A stretch of 64,000 bases of DNA from an uncultured Desulfobacter sp. Lineage in GTDB: Bacteria > Desulfobacterota > Desulfobacteria > Desulfobacterales > Desulfobacteraceae. The notes beneath the pieces are model-generated. The model ran no database searches, was not told the DNA's origin, and was given only the letters and a program-made list of their open reading frames with translations. The stretch lies in the NCBI RefSeq assembly GCF_963666675.1, contig NZ_OY762929.1, forward strand, positions 1-64,000, given 5' to 3'. How positions within the stretch are numbered: position 1 is the first letter of the stretch; the number at the start of each line of letters is the position of its first letter. Shown piece after piece: positions 51,583 through 60,964 of the stretch. A program made the position numbers and the translations under genes.

Positions 51583-53496
51583 CTATTTGTCTTTTTTAAC
51601 CTCTTCAAAATCGGCATCAACAACGTCATCATCGTCATTGGCAGAACCTGCACCGGCATCGGCAGTACCATCAGCCTGGCTGTCAGCCTGTGCCTGCTGG
51701 TACATCACTTCGGCCAGTTTGTGGGAGGCCTGGGACAGGGTTTCGATTTTGGCCTTGATATCCTCAAGGTTGTCGGTGTCTTTGGCCTGTTTCAGGGCCT
51801 CGGCGGCATCCTCAATGGATTTTTTGGTGGCTTCATCCACTTTATCCCCATGCTCTTTCAGGGTTTTTTCGGTCTGGTCCACCAGGGCCTCTGCCTGGTT
51901 TTTGGTATCCACCAGGTCGCGTTTTTTCTTGTCCTCTTCGGCGTGCATCTCAGCGTCTTTTACCATACGATCGATTTCATCATCGCTCAAGCCGGACGCT
52001 GCCGTAATCTGGATGGACTGCTCCTTGCCGGTGGCCTTGTCCTTGGCTGATACGTGAACAATACCGTTGGCATCGATGTCAAAGGTTACCTCAATCTGGG
52101 GGACGCCCCTGGGAGCCGGGGGGATATCCGCCAGTTCAAATTGCCCCAGGGTCTTGTTGTCTGCGGACATCTGGCGTTCACCCTGGAGTACATGAATGGA
52201 TACGGCCGGCTGGTTGTCGGCGGCCGTGGAGAACACCTGGCTCTTTTTGGTGGGGATGGTGGTGTTCTTTTCAATCAGCCGGGTCATTACGCCGCCAAGG
52301 GTCTCAATGCCCAGGGAGAGCGGGGTGACATCCAGCAGGAGCACGTCGTTGACATCACCCTGGAGTACACCAGCCTGGACGGCGGCACCCATGGCAACCA
52401 CTTCATCGGGGTTAACACCCTTGTGGGGTTTTTTACCGAAGATTTTTTCAACACGTTCCTGAACCGCAGGCATACGGGTCATGCCGCCAACCAGGACCAC
52501 TTCGTCCACATCGCCGGGTTTTAAATGTGCTTCTTTGAGCGCTGTTGTGCAGGGAATTTCCAGTTTGTCCAGAAGATCGGCCACCAGAGACTCCAGTTTC
52601 GCTCTGGTCAGTTTCATGTCCAGATGCTTGGGGCCGGAGGCGTCTGCGGTAATAAAGGGCAGGTTGATGGTGGTTTCCGTGGAACTTGACAGTTCCATTT
52701 TTGCCTTTTCGGCTGCTTCTTTCAGCCGCTGCAGCGCCATCTTGTCGGTCCGCAGGTCAATGCCCTGGTCTTTTTTAAATTCGCTTGCCAGGTAATCGAT
52801 AACCCGCAGGTCAAAGTCTTCGCCGCCCAGATGTGTATCACCGGAAGTGGATTTTACTTCAAAAACCCCGTCGCCGATTTCAAGGACGGATACGTCAAAT
52901 GTACCGCCGCCAAGATCGAATACGGCGATTTTTTCCTCGCCTTTCTTATCCAGGCCATAGGCCAGGGATGCGGCTGTGGGTTCGTTTATAATGCGTTTAA
53001 CTTCAAGGCCTGCAATCTTACCGGCATCTTTGGTGGCCTGGCGCTGGCTGTCGTTAAAGTAGGCCGGAACCGTAATGACGGCTTCGGTTACGGGTTCTCC
53101 AAGGTAATCCTCTGCGGTTTTCTTGATATTGCTGAGAATAAATGAGGAAACCTCGGCAGGGCTGTACTGCTTGCCCCTGATGTTGATCCGGGTATCGCCG
53201 TTGGATGCGGCTTCTATGATATACGGCAGGATGGGGATGTCATCCTGGACTTCCTTGGAGCTGAATTTTCTGCCGATGAGGCGTTTTACACCGAAAATTG
53301 TGTTTTCAGGGTTTGTTACCGCCTGACGTTTGGCCGCCTGGCCGACAATACGCTCCCCGCCTTCGGTGACCGCCACAATGGACGGTGTTGTTCTGCCGCC
53401 TTCGGCATTGGTGATGATTTTTGCTTCGCCACCGGTTTCCATGACCGCGACACATGAGTTGGTTGTGCCGAGGTCGATTCCTATAATTTTACCCAT
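51583..53496 (-). CDS. dnaK: chaperone DnaK (Hsp70)
   Basis: A 637-residue Hsp70: GIDLGTTNSCVAVMETG at the N-terminus, VPAYFNDSQRQATKDAG, FDLGGGTFDVSVLEIG, VLVGGMTRMPAVQERV, the linker and SBD (LLLDVTPLSLGIETLGGVMTRLIEKNTTIP), and the DVVDADFEEV C-terminal tail used for co-chaperone contact. It lies 22 bases after grpE, in the usual grpE-dnaK order. No dnaJ follows. Confidence 0.98.
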   Translation of the reverse strand: MGKIIGIDLGTTNSCVAVMETGGEAKIITNAEGGRTTPSIVAVTEGGERIVGQAAKRQAVTNPENTIFGVKRLIGRKFSSKEVQDDIPILPYIIEAASNGDTRINIRGKQYSPAEVSSFILSNIKKTAEDYLGEPVTEAVITVPAYFNDSQRQATKDAGKIAGLEVKRIINEPTAASLAYGLDKKGEEKIAVFDLGGGTFDVSVLEIGDGVFEVKSTSGDTHLGGEDFDLRVIDYLASEFKKDQGIDLRTDKMALQRLKEAAEKAKMELSSSTETTINLPFITADASGPKHLDMKLTRAKLESLVADLLDKLEIPCTTALKEAHLKPGDVDEVVLVGGMTRMPAVQERVEKIFGKKPHKGVNPDEVVAMGAAVQAGVLQGDVNDVLLLDVTPLSLGIETLGGVMTRLIEKNTTIPTKKSQVFSTAADNQPAVSIHVLQGERQMSADNKTLGQFELADIPPAPRGVPQIEVTFDIDANGIVHVSAKDKATGKEQSIQITAASGLSDDEIDRMVKDAEMHAEEDKKKRDLVDTKNQAEALVDQTEKTLKEHGDKVDEATKKSIEDAAEALKQAKDTDNLEDIKAKIETLSQASHKLAEVMYQQAQADSQADGTADAGAGSANDDDDVVDADFEEVKKDK

Positions 53497-53518
53497 AACA
53501 AATCCTTTCTAAATATCT

Positions 53519-54124
53519 TTAATCTTCCTGAGTCGTTTCCTGAGTCTGATTTTCAACTTTTTTTGAGACAACCACCATGGCCGGCCTGAGCAGTCTGTCA
53601 TGGAGCATATAGCCTTTTTGCAGGACCGTTGTGACTGTGTTGTCCGGCACGTCATTATTTTGGGCATGGGTGACGGCCTGATGAAAATTGGGGTCAAAGG
53701 GCTGATTTTCAGCCTCAACCGGTGTTACGTTGAAGGATTCGAACAGTTTGAGCATCTCTTTGTGTGTCAGCTTTACGCCTTCTAAAAGACTGACGTCCTC
53801 CACGGTATCCGTGGCCGAGTCAATGGCCCGCTCAAGATTGTCCACCACAGAAAGAAGCTGTCTGAAAATAGTTTCATTGGCAAATTTCTTGAACTCATCA
53901 ATTTCTCTTTGTTTTCGCTTTTTGAAATTTTCGAATTCAGCAGATAATCTGAGCACTTTTTCTTTTTGTGCACTTAACTGATCTTCAATCCCAGGTGTAT
54001 CGTCCTGATCTTCCGGGGTGTTTCCTTCATCGGAATTTTTTTGCTCGTCTGTCTCAGGAGTATTCGGGGAATCGGGGTTTTCCTCGTTCCCGTCAGCTTT
54101 TTTTTTATTCTCTTTGAGTACCAA
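53519..54124 (-). CDS. grpE: nucleotide exchange factor GrpE
   Basis: A 201-residue GrpE: acidic, low-complexity N-terminus (residues 1-45), long coiled coil (EKVLRLSAEFENFKKRKQREIDEFKKFANETIF), and the C-terminal beta domain with FDPNFHQAVTH and VLQKGYMLHDRLLRPAMVVVSK. GrpE releases ADP from DnaK. The apparent start is TTG at 54124, nine bases after GGAG. Confidence 0.96.
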   Translation of the reverse strand: MVLKENKKKADGNEENPDSPNTPETDEQKNSDEGNTPEDQDDTPGIEDQLSAQKEKVLRLSAEFENFKKRKQREIDEFKKFANETIFRQLLSVVDNLERAIDSATDTVEDVSLLEGVKLTHKEMLKLFESFNVTPVEAENQPFDPNFHQAVTHAQNNDVPDNTVTTVLQKGYMLHDRLLRPAMVVVSKKVENQTQETTQED

Positions 54125-54191
54125 TGTGTTTGCTCCAAAATCCCTTATATTTAAGAGTTTAAAAGTTAATTAAATGATAAATGATGGCTGA

Positions 54192-54219
54192 AAAATAAGT
54201 CTGTTTGAAAACATGTCAA
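54192..54219 (-). promoter_or_regulatory. candidate grpE-dnaK promoter
   Basis: On the minus strand TTGACA (54219-54214) is followed after 16 bases by TATTTT (54197-54192), about 70 bases before the grpE start. No CIRCE repeat was seen. Sigma-70 type; heat-shock sigma control cannot be judged. Confidence 0.5.
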
Positions 54220-54265
54220 GATATAAAAGGGAGGTAAAAAAAAGAAAACCCGACTGACCAAATCG

Positions 54266-54390
54266 AGCGGATAATTGCGTGACCGGGATCGATCCACGAC
54301 ACTGAAGGGATCACTTATCGCTGCTTCCTTCCGGACCTGACGAGGTTCATGGCCTTCTGTTACGAGGCGACCGATCAGAATTATCCGCCC
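54266..54390 (-). ncRNA. ffs: signal recognition particle RNA (4.5S type)
   Basis: On the minus strand the conserved apical motif GTCAGGTCCGGAAGGAAGCA (54341-54322 region) identifies the SRP RNA, which binds Ffh. The ends pair through GCGGATAATT/AATTATCCGC (54267-54276 with 54379-54388). A T-rich tract (54240-54255) past the 3' end would terminate it. Exact termini are approximate. A separate hairpin CCCGGCT/AGCCGGG (54388-54406) sits at the 5' side. Confidence 0.93.
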
Positions 54391-54413
54391 GGCTTGGTCA
54401 GCCGGGAAGAAGT

Positions 54414-54643
54414 TACACTATATACGTGGTTTTTAATTTAAATTCAAGGAAAATAAATATTAAATCCACTGCCTTTTTTTTGTGTACCTGCTGTGTCCAT
54501 TAACCCTTGTCCGGCTGCGTGCTTACGCAAATAAGTCGATGTATCCTGTTGCCGACCCAATCCAATTTCATTGCTACGCGAGCCCTTTTGATTTCCCTCA
54601 TCTTGCCGGCCAGCAGATTTCGCATATAGAATACCATGGCCCC
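54414..54643. other. spacer between chemoreceptor end and SRP RNA
   Basis: No gene, clear terminator or repeat is seen in these 230 bases. The SRP RNA promoter is expected here on the minus strand, but no firm -35/-10 pair was picked. Confidence 0.3.
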
Positions 54644-56650
54644 TTAATATTTAAATCGGCCCACGATTTCATTGAGTTTAATGGCCATCTGTTTGAGTTC
54701 TTCAACACTGCCGGCCACCTGGTTTGAATTATCAGACATTTCCTTGGAAGCTTCATCAACAGAAGCGATGTCCCGGGTAACCTCGCTTATGGCCGTGGAG
54801 CCTTCGGATACATTATCGTTCACATCCTGGATTCCCTGGGATACCTGGTTCACCTTGGATGATATCTCATTGGTGGCGGAAGACTGTTCTTCAATGGCCG
54901 TGGCTATTGTGGCAATGGTATTATTGATTTCATCCATGACTCCGGCTGCGGTCTGTATTTCTGAGGCCGTCTCTTTGCTGGTGCTCTGGACCCCTTCGAT
55001 TTTAAGCCGGATGTCGGCCGTGGCCGATGCAGTCTGGGATGCCAGATCCTTGATCTCATTGGCCACAACGGCAAAGCCTTTACCTGCCTCGCCGGCCCTT
55101 GCCGCTTCAATGGTAGCGTTCAGGGCCAGGAGATTGGTCTGGTCCGAAATATCGGAAATGGTTTCAGTCACAGCGCCAATGGCCTGGGCAGCCTTGCCCA
55201 AATCTTGCATCTTTGAACTGGCCGATTTCATCTGGGACACAGCCTTTTCAGAAACATTCCTGGCTGTTTCGGAACTCTTGGCAATTTCATTGATGGTGGC
55301 GGTCATCTCTTCGGTGGCCGTTGCCACCACATTGGTGTTGAGAGTGGTCTCTTCCATGGTGTTGGCCACCGCTGTCATGTTGGAACTTATTTCCTCGGAG
55401 GCACTGGCCACGGTATTGGCCAAAAGGGAAGAATCTTCGGCGCCTTTGGCCATCTGGCTGGATATCTCCAGGAGTTTGGCAGAGGAATCATCCACAATGG
55501 CCACATTGGCGGCCAGGTCTTGTATAATTGTCTGAAGGCTCTCCAGAAAAAAGTTAAACCATTCCGCCAGCTCCCCGATTTCATCCTTGGTGGTCACTGC
55601 CAGGCGTTTGGTCAAATCCCCTTCGCCCTGGGCTATGTCCTTGATCATGGCCGTGGTGTTCACCAAGGGTTTGACCAGGGAGGTGGCCAGAAAAAAGGCG
55701 ATTACGGCAAACCCGGCCGAAAGGATCAGGCCCACCGTCACCAATATGGAGAGCAGTTTATAAACTTCTGACATGATCTCGTTTTTTTGGATCAGTCCCA
55801 CAAGTTTCCAGCCCAAAGCCGGAGAGGTGATCACTGTTGCGATATATGAGGTCTTGTTCAATTCAAATTCCAGGTTCCCGGAGGCGGTGCTGTTGATCTG
55901 TTTGAATGCGGGGATCTGAATGTCGGTTAATTTTTTAAAGCTTGTGTCCTGATGGCCCGGGTCAGCCAGGACAACCCCGTCATCCTGAATCAGCATGACA
56001 TACCCGGTTTTGCCGATTTTGATGTTCTGGATAGTTTCGGTCAAATTTTTTAGACTGACATCAATCCCCATAACCCCCATCAGCTTACCCTGTTTTGATA
56101 TGACATGGGTTGCGCTGAATACCGCATCACCCGAGGTGGACCTGTAGGCCTTTGTGATCAGTGCCTCTTTTACCTGATGTGTCACACTCTCCTTATACCA
56201 GGGTCGTATCCTGGGGTCATAGCCGGCCGGCAGCGTATTCTCGCTGGAAGAGGTGAATCCGCCCATCTCTGTCCCCAAAAAGACTTCCACATAATTTTTA
56301 TGGGAGTCTTGGATCGTATGGAAAAATTTGATGATTTTTTGTTCCAGGGGGCCGGCATCAGAGGCCTTGACTCCTTTTTTTACGGTGGTATTTAAAAATG
56401 ACGAAAGGGAATCGTCTAACGCCACAACATTGGGATTGTTGGCTGCCATGTCCACATTTTCTTTGATATCCTCCACAAAAACGGCAAGGGTTTTTTCAAT
56501 GTGGGAAAGTTCATTGCCCGTGGATTCATAAAATTTATCCAGGGAGTTTTTCCGGATACTGTTACCCAGTATTAAACATAAAAACAGTATAGGGGTTATG
56601 GTGGAGGCGAGAAAAGAAAAGATCAGTTTCTTTTTTATCGTAAAATTCAT
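54644..56650 (-). CDS. methyl-accepting chemotaxis protein
   Basis: A 668-residue chemoreceptor: TM1 (LIFSFLASTITPILFLCLILG), a dCache periplasmic domain with VFLGTEMGGFTSSSENTLPAGYDPRIRPWYK and GYVMLIQDDGVVLADPGHQD, TM2 near residue 305 (VTVGLILSAGFAVIAFFLAT), a clear HAMP (LVKPLVNTTAMIKDIAQGEGDLTKRL), and the conserved tip ISDQTNLLALNATIEAARAGEAGKGFAVVA near 515. The DPRIRPWYK motif is typical of dCache_1 sensors for small ligands such as amino acids. It is transcribed alone. Confidence 0.95.
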   Translation of the reverse strand: MNFTIKKKLIFSFLASTITPILFLCLILGNSIRKNSLDKFYESTGNELSHIEKTLAVFVEDIKENVDMAANNPNVVALDDSLSSFLNTTVKKGVKASDAGPLEQKIIKFFHTIQDSHKNYVEVFLGTEMGGFTSSSENTLPAGYDPRIRPWYKESVTHQVKEALITKAYRSTSGDAVFSATHVISKQGKLMGVMGIDVSLKNLTETIQNIKIGKTGYVMLIQDDGVVLADPGHQDTSFKKLTDIQIPAFKQINSTASGNLEFELNKTSYIATVITSPALGWKLVGLIQKNEIMSEVYKLLSILVTVGLILSAGFAVIAFFLATSLVKPLVNTTAMIKDIAQGEGDLTKRLAVTTKDEIGELAEWFNFFLESLQTIIQDLAANVAIVDDSSAKLLEISSQMAKGAEDSSLLANTVASASEEISSNMTAVANTMEETTLNTNVVATATEEMTATINEIAKSSETARNVSEKAVSQMKSASSKMQDLGKAAQAIGAVTETISDISDQTNLLALNATIEAARAGEAGKGFAVVANEIKDLASQTASATADIRLKIEGVQSTSKETASEIQTAAGVMDEINNTIATIATAIEEQSSATNEISSKVNQVSQGIQDVNDNVSEGSTAISEVTRDIASVDEASKEMSDNSNQVAGSVEELKQMAIKLNEIVGRFKY

Positions 56651-56935
56651 TTGGCCATCTCCATTAAATTAAAGGATTTAAAATACAACATAAATTAAAG
56701 TTAGCCTGTTTTAGTCTATGCAACGTGGGAGATAAGTTGAGAATATTTAAACAACACTATAACATGGGCGTTGTATAAAAAAAAAGATAGGACTGTGTTT
56801 TACCTGAAAGCCAAGGCCTCTTTGTGTCAGGCAAAGTATAAATGCAACTGTTTTGATGTTTTTTAAATTTGAACAAAATCAGATTTTAAGTTAATATATC
56901 CTTTAATTCAACCTGTCATTGTAAAAGGAGAAAAA

Positions 56936-57244
56936 ATGAGTGAAATAGTCAAGAGTGCGGATCAGACTACGGTTAAGCCCGGTGAAGATGTGGTTGCGTC
57001 CATGGCTGAAGCATTTAAGGGTGAGTTGCTTTCTGCGGTCGATTCCTCCCAGGGTACCTTGGTTATAGATCTTGATGGTGTGAGCATGGTGGATTCAGTT
57101 GGTATTGGGGTCATTATTGCCGTCTACAACTCCCTGAGTCAGTCCAATCGTCAGTTAAAGGTCATCAATGTCGCACATGATATTTATGGCCTGTTTTCAA
57201 CTATGAGGCTGAATCGCCGTTTTACTGTGGAAGCTGCCGCATAG
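56936..57244 (+). CDS. STAS-domain anti-sigma factor antagonist
   Basis: A 102-residue SpoIIAA-like STAS protein: beta-strand GTLVIDLDGVSMVDSVGIGVIIAVYNSL with the phosphorylatable Ser in DSVGIG (about residue 60), then RQLKVINVAHDIYGLFSTMRL. Such proteins switch anti-sigma kinases or, in deltaproteobacteria, chemosensory and gliding modules. AAAGGAG precedes the ATG. A partner kinase is not nearby. Confidence 0.88.
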   Translation: MSEIVKSADQTTVKPGEDVVASMAEAFKGELLSAVDSSQGTLVIDLDGVSMVDSVGIGVIIAVYNSLSQSNRQLKVINVAHDIYGLFSTMRLNRRFTVEAAA

Positions 57245-57290
57245 GTCTTAATCAGTGCCTTGATGAGAGGCTTAAATGTAGGATAGCCCA

Positions 57291-57659
57291 ATGCGTTTTT
57301 TTCTGATCTCTGTTCTGGCTCTTCTTCTGGCTGTATTATCGTCCTGTGAAAGCGAGGACGACAATTATTCCGGCGTCGGCAAGCTCATTGCCGATAGAAA
57401 TAAAATGCGTCACCGGCTGGCCGGCGAGGCCGGGGATAATACGAACGATAAAGGGAATATTGGCTCATCGAATCAAAGAAATGATTTCGGGGCCGGAGAT
57501 GCAACGGAAAAGGCGGCATCTAAACCCCAATTATCAACGAACGTATTGGCTGAAAAAAAAATCGTTATCATGGATACCGCTTCCGGAAAACCCCTTGGGC
57601 AAGGGGTTGCATATATTGATCAACAAGGTAACATTGTAAAAATTAAATTGGCCCATTAA
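57291..57659 (+). CDS. small secreted lipoprotein, function unknown
   Basis: A 122-residue protein with a type II signal peptide and lipobox (FFLISVLALLLAVLSSC, Cys at about 19), followed by a polar, low-complexity middle and a C-terminal segment KKIVIMDTASGKPLGQGVAYIDQQGNIVKIKLAH. No known family was recognised. It follows the STAS gene by 46 bases. Confidence 0.6.
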   Translation: MRFFLISVLALLLAVLSSCESEDDNYSGVGKLIADRNKMRHRLAGEAGDNTNDKGNIGSSNQRNDFGAGDATEKAASKPQLSTNVLAEKKIVIMDTASGKPLGQGVAYIDQQGNIVKIKLAH

Positions 57660-57852
57660 CAGGTCGGTATCTCTCTGTGTTGGTGAAATCTGCGCCGACG
57701 TTCTTTCCAGGTCGTCTGCCCCGGCGTTGGCGTAATAATAATCAATAATTTTTCCAAGCTTGTTCTTGTTATAAAATCTCTTGTTTTGCACCTGAATGTC
57801 TGACATTAAATAAAGCCCATATCTAAACCGTCTCAATCATAGGAGTGTGCTT

Positions 57853-59778
57853 ATGTTGTCAGATCTTTTCAGTCCCATCCGTATCCAACACATGGAAGTG
57901 AAGAATCGGCTGCTCATGTCGGCCATGAGCATTAATTTCGGTGTGGATGAAGATTGCCATGTTACGGATCAGCTTACGGAATACTTCGCGGCCAGGGCCA
58001 GAGGCGGTGTCGGCATGATGCTTGTGGGTGGCGGCGGGATCCATCCCAGCGGTCAGGAACTGCCTGATCTTCCCCAGATGTATGAGGATTCATGTATCCC
58101 TGGGTTAAAAAAAATGGTCAATCGGATTAAGGCATATGACGTCTGTTTCGGGGTCCAGTTGCTGCACGGCGGCCGCCAGTCTTATCTGGATGAAAAGGTG
58201 GCGCCCTCGGCGATTCCTGCGCCTGCCGTGGTGAAGGGGCTGGTTCGTGCCCTGGAAATAGCGGAGATAAAAAATCTTGCAGACTGTTTTGGACAGGCGG
58301 CCCGGCGATGCCGGGAGGCCGGATTTGATTTCATTGAACTGCACGGGGCCCACGGCTACCTGATCAATCAGTTCCTGGCGCCCAATTCCAATATCCGTAC
58401 CGACGAATACGGGGGCAGCTTTGAGAACCGCACCCGGTTTCTGTTTGAGGTGATTGATGCGGTAAAGCGTGCCGCCGGTGCAGACTATCCCGTGGGAATC
58501 CGTATAAACGGCAACGATTATATTGAAAACGGGTGGGAACTTAAAGATACCCTGCGCATCGCCCCGCTCCTGGAACAGGCCGGGGCGGCGTATATCCATG
58601 TGTCCGGCGGTGTTTACGGGTCCACGGAGCTGACCATCCCATCCATGTATACCCCCCAGGGCTGCTTTATTCATATGGCCGAGGCGGTTAAGCAGGTGGT
58701 CAAAGTGCCCGTGATCACCGTCGGACGGATCAAAGACCCTGAAATGGCCAATGCCGCCATCAGGGACGGCAAAGCCGATATGGTGGCATTGGGCCGGTCA
58801 ATTATTGCCGATCCTGAATATCCCAATAAGGCAAGGTCTGGAAATGCCGCCTTTATCCGGCCTTGTGTGGGTTGCTGCCTGGGGTGCATCCATGCCGTTC
58901 TGGCCAAAGAACCCGGTTCATGTGTGGTGAACCCGGATGTCGGCCGGGAGCATAAACTGGCCCGGGAAAAAGCGCCGGAAAACGTGCAGAGAATTCTTGT
59001 GGCCGGGGCCGGACCTTCCGGACTTGCTGCGGCCAGGATGTTTGCCCAAAGGGGGCATCAGGTGAAAATAGTGGACAAAGGTCCGGGGCAGGGCGGGCTT
59101 CTGGCCCTGGCGGCCACGGCACCCGGCAGGGGCGAGCTGGGTGATATTTTGCGTTTTTTCAGGCATGAGCTTGAACGTCTCGGGGTGGCCGTGGATTACA
59201 ATACGTCGTTGTCCGCCGACGTTCTGTCTGCCTTTGACCCGGATCATGTGATTCTGGCCACGGGCTCCATGCCGGACATGCCCGTGATCAAGGGGTTGTT
59301 TAAAAGCAAGATGAAACTGATCACCAGTGTGGATGTCTTCACCGATGTCCAAGCTGCCGGAGACCGGGTGATTGTGCTCGGCGGCGGGTTCACCGGACTG
59401 ATCACGGCCCATAAACTGGGTGATATGGGAAAAGAGGTGGTGGTGCTGAACCGCAAAAAAAGTTTTGCCGAGGAGATGTCGTCCAATGACCGGTATTACC
59501 TGCGGGAGCGCCTGACGGCCTGCGGCGTCAATTTATATAAGATGGTGGCGGTTAAGTCCTTTACCGACGACGGCGTAATTTTTACATCCAAGGGGGAGCC
59601 CGTAACCCTTGAGGGATTTGATACGGTGGTGATTTCTGAAAAGCACCAGCCTGTAAGGGATGCTAAACACCTGGAAAAACAAAGCCGGGCAAAGTTTCAC
59701 ATGATCGGGGATGCCAAAACCCCCAGGCATTTAATGTTTTGTATTGCCGAGGCCGAAGAGGCCGGGCGGTCTATATAA
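57853..59778 (+). CDS. OYE-type NADH:flavin oxidoreductase with FeS and FAD domains
   Basis: About 641 residues, as in 2,4-dienoyl-CoA reductase (FadH)/trimethylamine dehydrogenase relatives. The N-terminal FMN TIM barrel contains GVQLLHGGRQSY, ELHGAHGYLINQFLAPNSNIRTDEYGG and VGRIKDPEMANAAIRDGKADMVALGR. A [4Fe-4S] cluster motif follows (RPCVGCCLGCIHAV...GSCVVNP, about residue 338). The C-terminal FAD/NAD domains hold VAGAGPSGLAAARMFAQRGH and VIVLGGGFTGLITAHKLG. ATG 57853 lies seven bases after AGGAG. The substrate is unknown; enoyl-CoA or enone reduction is usual. Confidence 0.92.
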   Translation: MLSDLFSPIRIQHMEVKNRLLMSAMSINFGVDEDCHVTDQLTEYFAARARGGVGMMLVGGGGIHPSGQELPDLPQMYEDSCIPGLKKMVNRIKAYDVCFGVQLLHGGRQSYLDEKVAPSAIPAPAVVKGLVRALEIAEIKNLADCFGQAARRCREAGFDFIELHGAHGYLINQFLAPNSNIRTDEYGGSFENRTRFLFEVIDAVKRAAGADYPVGIRINGNDYIENGWELKDTLRIAPLLEQAGAAYIHVSGGVYGSTELTIPSMYTPQGCFIHMAEAVKQVVKVPVITVGRIKDPEMANAAIRDGKADMVALGRSIIADPEYPNKARSGNAAFIRPCVGCCLGCIHAVLAKEPGSCVVNPDVGREHKLAREKAPENVQRILVAGAGPSGLAAARMFAQRGHQVKIVDKGPGQGGLLALAATAPGRGELGDILRFFRHELERLGVAVDYNTSLSADVLSAFDPDHVILATGSMPDMPVIKGLFKSKMKLITSVDVFTDVQAAGDRVIVLGGGFTGLITAHKLGDMGKEVVVLNRKKSFAEEMSSNDRYYLRERLTACGVNLYKMVAVKSFTDDGVIFTSKGEPVTLEGFDTVVISEKHQPVRDAKHLEKQSRAKFHMIGDAKTPRHLMFCIAEAEEAGRSI

Positions 59779-59963
59779 CGGCCATGGGCCGAGCCAGGTC
59801 TATCATGACCCAAGCTTCGACCCACAAAGAAGAATGAAAGAACTCAGTAACTTACTGAGCTCTTTCATATAAACGGCCATGGGCCGAACCAGGTCTATCT
59901 TGACCCAGGCTTCGACCCACAAAGAAGAATGAAAGAACTCAATAAGTTATCGAGCTCTTTCAT
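59778..59963. repeat. tandem pair of the ~95-bp intergenic repeat
   Basis: Two units, 95 bases apart, start ACGGCCATGGGCCGA at 59778 and 59873. The first begins on the last base of the oxidoreductase stop. Each ends in a 35-nt ATGAAAGA...TCTTTCAT hairpin (59834-59868, 59929-59963). A degraded third start (ACCACCATGGGCTGACC) follows. A related copy is at 9890-9976. Confidence 0.88.
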
Positions 59964-60043
59964 ATAAAAAACCACCATGGGCTGACCGGATCTTTTCAAG
60001 ACACCCCTGTCAGCCCGCAACGAATTGGTCCGGATGATACGCA

Positions 60044-60721
60044 TCACGTTTTACCGCAAATGAATAATTTACTTTTTCCCGATTGGGAATGTGCCAGGGC
60101 AACATGGGGAAATATTTGTTTGAACGGCAAGGTCCCCTGTTTTACAAATTCCTGGGCATCTTTGAGTCCCATGGAGAGCATCCGTATGTAAAACAAAATT
60201 TTAATAATTCGTTTTCGCGGTATTTCATGCTCCATAATCAGGACCAACCCATCGGGTTTTACCACCCGCTTCATTTCCAAAAGCGCTGCTGTTCTGACCT
60301 CATTTTTTAATTCATATAAGGCATGGGAGCAGCAGACAACATCAAGGCAGTCGTTGGCAAACGGCAGCCTGGCCGCATCTCCGTTTATAAACCTGGCCCG
60401 GCCGGAACGATCCTTTTCTTTGGCCTTATTCAGCATCCCTAAAGCAAAATCGTAGCCGATGGATTGAACGTCAAGGTGTTTTTGGGTAAACGCAATGGCA
60501 ACCGATCCGGTCCCGCAACATACGTCCAGCACCTTGGGATGTCTTTTGCCTTCCAGTTTGGCCGAATTCACAAGAAATTTGCGCGTCTCGTCGCCATAAT
60601 TATGGGAGTGCATTTTGATGAACAGGTCATAAAAATGAGAGAAGATATTATAGTATTTTTGTCTGCCCTTGCGTATTTCCGACACAGCCGGCTCCTTTGT
60701 CCTGAGCGATTCAATGGACAT
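60044..60721 (-). CDS. class I SAM-dependent methyltransferase
   Basis: A 225-residue methyltransferase: motif I VLDVCCGTGSVAIAF (residues 63-77), motif II/III ARFINGDAARLPFANDCLDVVCCSHALYEL, and MKRVVKPDGLVLIMEHE (post-motif III) as in UbiE/COQ5-like enzymes. The substrate is unknown. It diverges from the phosphatidyltransferase fusion gene, so a phospholipid or quinone substrate is possible. Confidence 0.88.
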   Translation of the reverse strand: MSIESLRTKEPAVSEIRKGRQKYYNIFSHFYDLFIKMHSHNYGDETRKFLVNSAKLEGKRHPKVLDVCCGTGSVAIAFTQKHLDVQSIGYDFALGMLNKAKEKDRSGRARFINGDAARLPFANDCLDVVCCSHALYELKNEVRTAALLEMKRVVKPDGLVLIMEHEIPRKRIIKILFYIRMLSMGLKDAQEFVKQGTLPFKQIFPHVALAHSQSGKSKLFICGKT

Positions 60722-60964
60722 TCAACTGATACCCAAGATACCACTAATATTTCGTAAAAGCCAAAGGTAAAAATTAGGAGCGGTGATGATAGTAAGTCCT
60801 GGTGCGCTGCGGATTTTGTAGCAGATGTCGATTGTCAAGGTGCCGTTCGCCTCGATTTAATCAAAAATAAACCGCATTTTTTATTCCCAGGATAGGGTGA
60901 AAATGATAAATTGCACCCAAATGATATCTCATATGCAATTTTTAACCCATATTAAGGCCGAATC

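Noticed and set aside
52054..52524. Open frames on the plus strand across dnaK (also 51572-52057, 52831-53145)
   Set aside because: They lie opposite strongly conserved dnaK codons, have no ribosome sites and read like antisense of a biased gene.
57534..57836. Minus-strand 100-codon frame overlapping the lipoprotein gene end
   Set aside because: No ribosome site or recognisable family, and it opposes a gene with a clear lipobox; treated as a shadow.
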